A stretch of DNA of 28,519 nt, taken from assembly GCA_015680685.1 (NCBI GenBank), contig MNCI01011450.1, positions 108,442 through 136,960 of the forward strand. Reading direction: 5' to 3'. Below are positions 20,521 to 28,519 of this stretch, piece after piece; position 1 is the stretch's first letter, and every line of letters starts with the position of its first letter. The notes beneath the pieces were generated by a model that had not been told where the DNA came from, searched no databases, and was given only the letters and a program-made list of their open reading frames with translations. Source of the stretch: Gnetum montanum (Eukaryota; Streptophyta; Gnetopsida; Gnetales; Gnetaceae). Made by a program: the position numbers and the translations under genes.

Positions 20521-21020
20521 TAGTGCAAGAGGTTGTTAGTTCAAATTACACTTTAAACATCATTATAATTTTTTTAGATATCTATTGCTATATGTTTTCT
20601 TTGTTCCTACCTTATCCCCACCTTAAACCATATTTCTATAAATTATGGATCATACTCTTGATGATGAATGCCACTTACCAGCTTCATTTCAATATAGAGT
20701 TATTGCATTAAACTTCTTCAAGCTTATCACTCATTTTATTAAAGAAACGTGGATACAACCATTTTTTTTTAATCGTGTTTAAAATGAAAAAATTGAAGAA
20801 ATCATCCTTTCATCAGAAGGCAAAAATTTTCGAGTTCGCCCTTCTTTCACCAAATTTCACGATTCAATTAAAAAACCAAGAACCCTTCAAAGCTTCTTGA
20901 TCCCGATGTGAACGTTACGTCATTGCAGAATGAGACAATGTCCTTTATCACGAGTGGAAAAAGCAAAACTAATAATTACAAGCTCTGCTCCAAAAGTCTC
21001 AACAACCATTATTGGCTTGG

Positions 21021-21140
21021 GCCCCATGCTACATTGAGATGTTATCGTTTTAGACTTCAGGTCCGCGCTGATTGAAATGTCATTGTTATAAAATTCAGGC
21101 GCTTGCTGCATTGAAACGTCATTGTTTAAACGGTTCATTG
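21021..21140. repeat. Diverged ~40-bp minisatellite, three units
   Basis: Units near 21021, 21061 and 21101 share 'tgc/gct(g)(a/c)attGA(g/a)A(t/c)GT(t/c)AT(c/t)G' and an 'a(a)a..ttcag' spacer. On the minus strand this yields an open frame with repeated NND-type peptides (20920-21144), which I take to be a product of the repeat and not a gene. Confidence 0.6.
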
Positions 21141-21827
21141 GCATTCAATTGACACAGCTGGAGATGCTCTTTTGATTGAAAAACTCGTGTAGAAGGGAAC
21201 CTTGTCCCAAAAAGATGGATGCAAAAGGTGACCCGATGTGATGAACTGACAGGGATAGAAAGGATCAACGCACTGGCATCACCATTGCTTTCATCGGCAA
21301 AATCATTGTACTTCTGATCTTCTCCAGTAACAAGTGGCTGAAATTAATGTGCCCCAAGTCCAATTAGAACTTTACCTCAGCATTCCCACCACGGGAAGCG
21401 TTCAAATCGTTCGTGTTAACCACTGCCACTGGCTGACATGGTGTACATAGTCATTTGCTACCCACTCACAATAAAGGACCGTCACTCCAATAAGATCATA
21501 TACATCCTTACATCGATAGCGACGTCTATCAAAATTCGGTCAATAAGAGGTTTCCTATAACCATTTCGGTCTATTTACTGGGCATCTATACACTGAGATA
21601 TCAAATATTTCAAAGCAAAAATTTTAATAGAATAAGCTGTAACTCTTTCTTTATTAACTATAAACTGTGACCAGCAAAAACTACTAGTGTCACCAACTAC
21701 AATGAGAACCAGCCACAACACTTATTATGAATCCAAAAAAAAAGAAAAAAATGAGCACCGACCATTAATATAGCCAAGCTGCCCTCGATAAGCTCCTTGT
21801 GTAGCTGAGCATTCTCTTTACTACACA
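21141..21827. other. 3' flank of the O-fucosyltransferase gene, nothing recognised
   Basis: No supported gene or repeat on either strand. Confidence 0.5.
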
Positions 21828-21833
21828 TTTATT
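21828..21833 (-). terminator. Candidate poly(A) signal of the O-fucosyltransferase gene
   Basis: AATAAA on the minus strand, in GTGAAATAAATGTG, about 230 nt past the stop codon. This is a usual plant 3' UTR distance, but no cleavage site can be seen. Confidence 0.4.
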
Positions 21834-22061
21834 TCACTGGGACCGATGTAGATAAGATGTACAGCCCTGTTATAACAGGATGCTTCCTGGACAATACGAA
21901 CATGAATTATCAACAAAAAATTAATAAATTTTGATGTACACGATGTATTTTAGCACTGCCATGTGCCCAGTTGAACTGTCTTGAATCTAGGCATTCAACC
22001 CCTTATAAAACATCCCAATCATGATGTTGTGATCGAGAGTGAGTGGTTCTAAAGAGATACT

Positions 22062-25000
22062 TCAGTGTGTTGACTGTGATCCTTCATCAGAGTTGGTCTC
22101 ATTTTGACACAAGCAATCAGGTAATGGGTTTGTGTAGAAGGCCTCCTCTGTTCGAAATCTCTCTTTTCCTCTTGTCCCAGACAATGGCCCTTTCCTCTTT
22201 CTAGGTGATCCTTGTCTGCCAAAACGAAATTAACAATGAGTTTATTCTGTTTTAGGTATACTAACAATGCATCCAACTGAAAAGTGGGGAACAGAATTTG
22301 ATGTAAATTCCATGGTACCGCTTCCTGTGGATTTCAGTTATCAATGCAGACACTCGTTTTGCTTGCTTGAGTTGTCCTCTTTCCATTTTGTTGAACAGAT
22401 GAACAAGAGCCTTCCTGCAGTATCAAAATATAATTAAAAGAGAAATGTATAAAAGATCTATATTTGCTTACTGTTATAATAAACTTCATTCAAAAGAGGT
22501 CTACCTGTCAGGAATTATAGTTTTCCTGTGACCCAAGTATCGTCTATGCCCTTCAACAGCCCGTGCCATGTTGCCAGAGTAAGTAGGAACAAAGACATCG
22601 CTTTCTACAGATACAATATAATCTAATGCCGCCATTTGTGTTGCATGAGACATGAAAGCAGTCAATGCTTCAGGTTCAAGGCTTTCCTGTTAATAGAACA
22701 ATTAGATATCAGCAAATATCAACAGCAAATACACTTTCGAAGAATTACAATAATCATCAGTTTTTGAAAAGAAGAAGAAGAAGCCGAAACTTAAATACTG
22801 TGCAACAACTTTTAATGCCTGATGAATAGTGCATAAACTGATCATAAAATGAAAAAGCTGCTCATGTTTTATGAAACCAAAAATCCATAAAAAAAGCTAA
22901 ACTACATGAACCCTTCCATCATCATCATCATCCTAGCCTTGTCTCGATAGAATGGGGTCAGCTGTACATGAACCCTTTCATGCTATTAAAAATCTTCAGC
23001 ATAGGATCCCATTGGTTGTATGAAAACATAACAAGCAAAAAATAACATTTTTAATCATGCAACATTGGACAAAATTCAGCTTAAGCAGTTCTTTATAATT
23101 CAGAATTCAATTTCAACATTTTCAATTACAAAAATCCCGTCTCTCATCACAAACCCGAGGGGGTTGAAGCTTATAGTCTACAGGATAAACACAAATCCAA
23201 CCAAATAAGCTGCATTTGAGGTGATATGACAAATCACATTGAAAAAAAATATGGGTGCAGTGGCTTCATACCTTTCTAAACAATCTCGGAAACAGTGCTT
23301 CAAGTTCAGCCATACTACGATTACCACCGTAGATTTCTCCTGCAGCAATATAGATTGGTGTGGTGGGTGGATATCCCAGGGCTCTAAGAAAAATTCCAAC
23401 TTCTTTTGGAGTAAGAGGGCAGAATCCTTTTAACCGCTGCTCTGTAGAGTTGATATCTTTCACTTTCCAGTAAGGGGTGTTCTCTCTAGAAAAACCAACA
23501 TGAAAGCCCAAAACGTAAATATGTATTTACATGGAAATTGTACACCAAATATGCAATCATATATTTAAACCACAGTATTGAAAAGGAAATATATATTGTG
23601 AAAAACTACCTGATTGCTGTTAATTCATCAGCTTCAGCAGCTGTCAAACCATATGTACATCCACTAAAGGCCAGCATATCCTTTTCATACCGCAAGTGCA
23701 ATGCTATATACCGACCATATGATCTCATTCTATCTACTAGCAACTGCATGAAATGACAGTATTCATATTAGGAATAAAGTTAAAATATTCCTATAAATTG
23801 TGACGCAACAACATTTTCATCTTTACCTTGCCCATGGCTTCAATGTGTGGTGCAAAACGCAGAGCATCATAATGTACTCTACAACGCAACTTCTGAATAT
23901 CTGGGGGCAGGTTATTGTTTGCAAGGCGAGAATCTGATTTTGCTGCTCGAATCACCTGAAATAATGTGAGCAGGCTTGACTTTAATACCCAAAGAGTTCC
24001 AGGATCATGAGGACCTAATCTAGATTACACCAAACTCATAAAAACTTGCCCGATATTCCTGCCACAGGGGAGCTATATCTTGCTGATAGTATTCTACACC
24101 AGACCAACTTCGAAAATGCTTTACCGCTTTGGTAGTGGAAGAAAGCTCCTTGGGAAGCTTCTTCACAACTTTGACATCATTTGCCAAAGACTTGATAAAA
24201 TACTCCTCATCAAAAACATCAGAAAAATTGCTGCACAGTTCACATGATAATTGTTATGATACCATAAACATAATTAGACATGAATAAGATCCTACAGTTG
24301 CAAATTTGGTTGATTTATAACAAAATGTTCCCAGGACCACTTAATAATTTTATTAATGATGTTTTCAAAACTCAATAACATATACATTTATATTGTCCAA
24401 TAGATTCAGGGGGCTACAAGAATAAAATTCCAATTCCAGTTTCATTATGAACCATATTGGGGATATGCCATAAAAACATTGTATCTTAACTCTGGTATGT
24501 CACTAATGTTCTCACCTTGAATCTTGCCAAAAAGACCGTTTGTCTAACTCTGGGATGACAAGTGTGGCATTAATAATATGAGCAACTGCAACCATGTCGC
24601 AGATCTGCATCAAAAGACAATAACCATGCAAATTTCAATAACTTACAATTAAAAGGAGAAGGATTATCATTGGAATAAGAAAAAAAATTAAAAAGGTTTT
24701 TCATTTATCAATTTCACGAGTTTAATGTAACTGTAGGCTCAACTGCAATACTTGGAACTTCAAACAGTAACACCTCCCTATTATGTTAGGCAGCATCAAA
24801 AGATTAAAACATATGACTTTGATAACAGCACTTACACCTGCTCGCATTTGATTCAAGCCACCATTAGTGTGCACAAGCAAGTACCCTTGAGATTCTCCAA
24901 GAGCTAAAGCATGACAGATCCAGCAAAAACAAAGAAATTCTCACTTCAGTAATATCCATCAGGAATGGAAAATTTAAATTAAATAATCAGGTTGATCTCT

Positions 25001-26663
25001 GCAGTGTTTGCACAAGTAAGTAACTCACCTTCATAAGCCTCACTTGGCTTCACACAAGGTTTAAAGCCTCTACTTGGGGGATGCTTCCATAATTTTTCCC
25101 TTTCTTTCCAGTCTTCCGCATCACTGAACTGTCAAGTCTAGGGGAGTGAAAACATGAAAAGATACATACTTTAAGGCACTATTCTGAAAATAATTTTGCT
25201 TGACACTGGGATCAACGTGACCTCTCCAAACAAATTGCCATTAGTCATCCACCAAGAGGGCAATGAAACCAAAATATGCAAGGTAGTTTATATTCTCCCA
25301 ATGATTTGTAGGATACAGGAAATTGAATCACCTGTTGTAAAATTTGTGATGTTCCAGAAAGATGTTGAGAGTGTGTTTTTCTCAATTCAATTGATCCATC
25401 AATATGTAACGATCCAGATCCACTAGCTTCATTTGACTCATCAACCAACTGTACTTCATGATCTCCCTGCTAAAAAAATACTACAGTAATTAACGTATTA
25501 CATAAACCCGGGAACTTTTAGAGTATCTTTGCTATCTTTGTAAACAAAATGGTCTAGATCTTACAAGATAATGGAACATCTCAACTGGGTTTAACATGCT
25601 AGAACAACAACCTGTCTGAGAAACTCAGTAGAGGACAAACAGAACCATTCGGTGGTGATGAACGTTCTTAAAAAATGACTATTTTTACTGGTTGGGAAAC
25701 AGTTTAATTTGCATGCACAAAATTTAAGAAAGCTTCTATCAGAGTTTCTGTCAATAGATCACATTAAGAAATGCAATTTTCATAAGTTCTTCAATAGTTC
25801 CACTCTTCAGCAACCTATAATGTTAACTTCATGGCTAACGGTACATAGATTGTAAAACCTTGTTAGAAAAAGGGTGAAAATCCAACTGTAATGGATCCCA
25901 AGGATCTATAGTAAGATTAACTTCCCTTGTTTCGAGTTCCAATTTCAAAAGGAAATAATGCTCAAAATTAGATACATCTATGTCATTTAACCTAAATTTC
26001 ACTATCACTTAAAAAAGTCTGAAACCAAAAAGATTTGATCACTATCCCTAGCAAGAAGCAGAGTGAGCAATAGAAAGAAAAAGTGCTAATAATAGCCACA
26101 AGAATAAAGAATATGTTCCCTGTGCATCCAAAAACTGTGCTGAACAATTCCCTTACAATCCCCAACTCAAAAAAAAAAGGAATTCCTTATATTTCTGTAA
26201 TAAGATAACTAATCCAAATACATGAACGTACTAGAAAGCCAAGAAACATCCGGATCAGAGTGGAAATTTTTAAAACGTCCAAATTCCACGCTCATCTTAC
26301 ATTTGCGCTCAAACCAAACCCAGAAAACAAAAACAAACCAAAACCCCAAAACAAAACCAGGACCACATTCCACTTCTACGCAAACAAAAAAAGACAAAAG
26401 GCACAAATGCATAGAACCCGCAACGGTAGAATATTTACGTTGGTGAAGCTCTGCTGCTGAAATCTGTGCAAATCCGGAAAAGGGGGATGATGGGTCCTGA
26501 ACACAGATTGCAGAGCAGGAAACAGATGTGAGGATAGCAGAGCTGCTAGGGTTGCACTGATCAGCCCACTAATCCAGATAGTTCTGATCAGACACAGAAT
26601 CAGTCTGGTCCGGATCTTGGCTCTTCCTCTACACTGAGCCCTCTGCATATCTGCAACTCCCAT
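22062..26663 (-). CDS. Plant O-fucosyltransferase family protein (GDP-fucose dependent, DUF246), 12 exons
   Basis: Exons on the minus strand: 26663-26439, 25469-25332, 25128-25029, 24903-24836, 24604-24516, 24230-24050, 23955-23827, 23743-23610, 23485-23272, 22686-22505, 22414-22319, 22215-22062. Phases join without a stop into 569 residues. The family is thought to transfer fucose from GDP-fucose to O-linked acceptors in the Golgi; the acceptor here is unknown. Residues 21-43 form a type II signal anchor after a basic N-terminus. Then come [12 protein letters not shown] (about 136-147), [12 protein letters not shown] (166-177, donor-binding type), [14 protein letters not shown] (326-339, with the conserved Arg), [13 protein letters not shown] and AAGEIYGG (exon 9), [13 protein letters not shown] (454-466), and [11 protein letters not shown] with NPLPDCLC at the C-terminus. 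The start is the first ATG with a strong GCCATGG context; the open frame upstream has no ATG. It looks intact. Confidence 0.95.
22903..22977 (-). mobile_element. Short LINE (RTE-type) tail in intron 9, flanked by 13-bp direct repeats
   Basis: On the minus strand the core reads CAGCTGACCCCATTC then AAGGCTAGGATGATGATG with (GAT)n, the same tail as at 8404-8460. TACATGAACCCTT (plus strand) occurs at both edges (22903-22915 and 22965-22977), which looks like a target-site duplication of the length LINEs make. However, CATGTA is also part of the element's own 3' consensus, so one copy may be internal. Confidence 0.5.
23956..24049 (-). other. Intron 6, non-canonical GC-AG
   Basis: The exon ends ..GAATATCGG and the intron begins GCAAGT (24049-24044), then ends TTTCAG at 23956. 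Only this donor keeps phase with the next exon ([24 protein letters not shown]), which is highly conserved. The donor is otherwise a perfect match to U1 (GG|GCAAGT), as is typical of GC-AG introns. Confidence 0.85.
25464..25475 (-). promoter_or_regulatory. NAGNAG tandem splice acceptor at exon 2
   Basis: The minus strand reads TTTTTTAGCAG|GGAGAT. Splicing after TAG (exon from 25469) adds a Gln; splicing after CAG (exon from 25466) omits it. Both keep frame. The variable residue lies in the poorly conserved stem between the membrane anchor and the catalytic domain. Confidence 0.7.
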
Positions 26664-26969
26664 GGCTCCCAACAAGAAAACCCCACCCCAGATAAAAATT
26701 CCAAGCTTCAAACCCAGCAAACTCTGTTCTTCAAAAGCTCACTCAGCGTACGGTGGCGATAATAAGCCATTGTCCATGATACTAAAAACCCACACCGCAA
26801 TAATCTCAACCTTAAAAACCCAGAAAAGAATTTTCCCTGACTCCTCTGCAACACTTCGAGGAATTTGTTCCCCAAAAACTCCCAACCCTTAAAACCCAGT
26901 AACCAGCTCAATAACTCTCAATGCCACTCTGGCAAATCCTTGTCCGAAACAGGGGAAAAAACCTACCAT
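26664..26969 (-). promoter_or_regulatory. O-fucosyltransferase 5' leader with possible uORFs
   Basis: Between the TATA-like element and the start codon there are three upstream ATG frames on the minus strand: 26969-26889 (26 codons plus stop), 26777-26739 (12 codons plus stop) and 26770-26708 (20 codons plus stop). The last two overlap. All end before the main ATG at 26663. If transcription starts near 26965 they could lower translation. The first depends on exactly where the transcript starts. Confidence 0.4.
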
Positions 26970-26995
26970 GCCAGAGATCTCTCCCGACTCCCGAC

Positions 26996-27004
26996 CTTAT
27001 AAAG
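26996..27004 (-). promoter_or_regulatory. TATA-like box of the O-fucosyltransferase gene
   Basis: The minus strand reads GGCTTTATAAGGTC. It lies about 335 nt upstream of the start codon, with pyrimidine/purine-mixed leader sequence following. Many plant housekeeping promoters lack TATA, so this is a candidate only. Confidence 0.35.
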
Positions 27005-27682
27005 CCAACAAGACCTGCAATAACTCTGCCTGTAATACGATGAAAATCTGCACAAAATAATAGAGCAGAGCAGAACATAATCGGTAATATGTAACGGATT
27101 TGCAGTCAATGAATCGTTTCAAGAACTGTGAGCATTTTGTTGTTAACCGTTCATATTTGTGCAAAATATCAACCAGCACTCATGAGGAACAGGAAATTAA
27201 CCTTTCTTGTCCTTTTTTAATTAAATTCGTGGATCCCAGGGATAATCTTATTGGAGGGCGTCTTTTTTTTAAATGATGTCTGCACCTGTCCACTTCCGAC
27301 GGCGTTTCCGTGCTGAATTCTTCCTGACGTGTCGAGAGATGGTTTGTCCAGATGTCTGGTTTCCTAATTTATTACATCGACTAACAAGAAAGCATGGAAT
27401 TTGGCCACCATTCTTCAGTTGTTGCTGCTGTTTGGACCATGGTTTATCATCGCGAATCCAAGTTCTTCCTGCACTGACAGCTTGGATTTATTGTTCTGAA
27501 CCGGAGATGAGGTTGACCTCGATCATCCAGATGAGCCTATTTCCATGTTCCATTTTGGAACTTTCCATCAATTGGTGCATGATAGTTTACTTGCCCCCCC
27601 CCTTCAGTGGAGGAGGCGTAGCTCTTCTTTTAATGGATTCCTCCGACCGTGTGATAGGGGAGCCTTGACATGTGAACTGAGG
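27005..27682. other. Upstream region of the O-fucosyltransferase gene
   Basis: Contains a C8 run at 27594-27601 and two weak open frames on the + strand: 27273-27668, and a second frame open between about 27496 and 27720. Neither resembles a known protein and neither is supported as a gene. They may be relics. Confidence 0.4.
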
Positions 27683-27886
27683 CAAGCTGTCATATGCTTG
27701 AAAGAAGATGCTATCGATGGATAAATGTTCCAATGGGACATTGCGTAGAGAATAGGGGACATGCAAGCTCATGAATACTAGAACAATCTGTTAAATGCTT
27801 GAAAGAACATGCTATGGAAGGATAAATGTTTTAATTGGGGGATTGTGTAGATAAAATAAGGGAACATGCAAGGTCATGAGTTCTAA
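27683..27886 (+). repeat. Imperfect tandem duplication, ~101-bp period
   Basis: Units start 27683 ('caagctgtcatatgcttg') and 27784 ('caatctgttaaatgcttg'). They share 'atgcttgaaagaa(g/c)atgct', 'ggataaatgtt' and 'gg(g)a(a)catgcaag(c/g)tcatga'. A partial third 'ctaaggtcatgaat' follows near 27900. It is older than the 18.5-kb duplications. Confidence 0.8.
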
Positions 27887-28397
27887 GGTTACATAATTCT
27901 AAGGTCATGAATTTTCATTTTTTTATATATTATTTGCATTGTATCAAGATGTAGCATAATGGGGAGTATTGGAACGTACATGCAGCATACTAACTAGGAC
28001 ACTCATTTCTCGAAAGATATGATGTAGATTCAATACTTCACTAAATTTCTTTGTCTTAAAAGGAAAAAGAAATTCATTTTGGATACAACAAGCATTTCCC
28101 AAAACAAAAGCCATTTTGAAAAGGTATCCATTTCACTAATTGAATTCTTTTCTCTTGTATGATTATCATTCATGGATCTTATGTCTTCAAAAGCATTTAG
28201 AGGGCTTGGTAGCCATTACACAATTATATAGATTGGATTATTGTTAACATTAATCTTACTCTTCTTTCTATGCTTTGTCCATGGTGGTTACCTCTTTCAT
28301 CTACTCATCTTGCTACCACAAAGTCTTGGGTGGCCACTTGTTGGTTTCAAAAGGGAGTGATTTTTCTTAGTTGTCTACGTCTTACTAACTGATGAGC
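27887..28397. other. Intergenic DNA, nothing recognised
   Basis: AT-rich, with no coding frame, RNA gene or clear repeat. Confidence 0.5.
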
Positions 28398-28440
28398 CGC
28401 GATATCGCGTCCTGCCTCATCTTCTATAAATAAGAGGCAG
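28398..28440 (+). promoter_or_regulatory. Promoter-like block: palindrome plus TATA box in an inverted repeat
   Basis: A 12-bp perfect palindrome CGCGATATCGCG (28398-28409) is followed by CTGCCTC (28412-28418), TATAAATA (28425-28432) and GAGGCAG (28434-28440), so the TATA box sits in the loop of a 7-bp inverted repeat. The layout and the sequence after it are like the U3-R junction of a plant LTR, or a pararetroviral-type promoter. The window ends 79 bp later, so the transcribed unit is not visible. Confidence 0.45.
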
Positions 28441-28519
28441 TGCCCTATGTTTCAGAGAGTTAGACTTAGACCCTTAGCTAGATTCTTGCAGTTTTGTTAT
28501 TCCAGAGTTAGAATTATTT

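Noticed and set aside
20920-21144. 74-codon minus-strand frame with repeated peptides
   Set aside because: The peptide repeats follow directly from the 40-bp minisatellite; no gene support.
22049-22276. 75-codon minus-strand frame over the last O-fucosyltransferase exon
   Set aside because: It is the wrong frame of that exon; the correct frame gives the conserved NPLPDCLC end.
22918-22932. (ATC)n microsatellite in intron 9
   Set aside because: It is the tail of the LINE fragment and not an independent microsatellite.
26664-26720. Longer N-terminus for the O-fucosyltransferase
   Set aside because: The open frame continues upstream to 26720 but has no ATG there; it would need a TTG start and would add a second hydrophobic segment.
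1-28519. CRISPR array, bacterial operon or prophage
   Set aside because: No regularly spaced identical repeats, no Shine-Dalgarno-led gene runs; splice sites and plant proteins show a nuclear plant genome.

Overview
The window looks like nuclear DNA of a seed plant. It is AT-rich, has spliceosomal genes with plant-type products, and is full of plant retroelement debris. A gymnosperm source (perhaps a conifer) is plausible from the style of the retroelements and the long non-coding stretches, but this is inference. There are two credible host genes: a TFIID subunit TAF11 gene on the + strand (CDS 14141-14767, probably behind a ~3.9 kb 5' UTR intron), and a 12-exon plant O-fucosyltransferase-family gene on the - strand (CDS 22062-26663, 569 aa, all splice phases consistent).

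Left third (1-8.2 kb): two related LTR retrotransposons lie head to head, 16 bp apart. The left one is on the - strand and cut by the window edge (LTR 1092-1994, gag 961 to 1). The right one is complete on the + strand (2011-8227). Both have TGATGA/TCATCA LTR ends and a decayed primer-binding site that looks complementary to tRNA-Asp. The complete element carries only a broken gag-like region, and no reverse transcriptase, integrase or protease was seen, so it resembles a gag-only non-autonomous element. Both copies carry a TAG at codon 18 of the gag-start frame.

Middle (8.2-22 kb): a LINE 3' tail at 8.4 kb; the TAF11 locus with a decayed tRNA-Leu-like sequence in its intron; a minus-strand LINE ORF1 remnant with an intact CCHC zinc knuckle at 16.4 kb; an unrecognised decayed protein-coding stretch on the + strand at about 17.2-17.9 kb; and a run of short tandem duplications from 18.4 to 21.1 kb.

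Right (22-28.5 kb): the O-fucosyltransferase gene has a non-canonical GC-AG intron, a tandem NAGNAG acceptor, possible upstream ORFs in its leader and a second LINE tail inside intron 9. Upstream of it are a ~101-bp tandem duplication and, at the right edge, a promoter-like block with a 12-bp palindrome and a TATA box inside a short inverted repeat. This block is possibly the start of another LTR-type element. The two host genes do not obviously act together: one is general transcription machinery, the other a Golgi-type glycosyltransferase.
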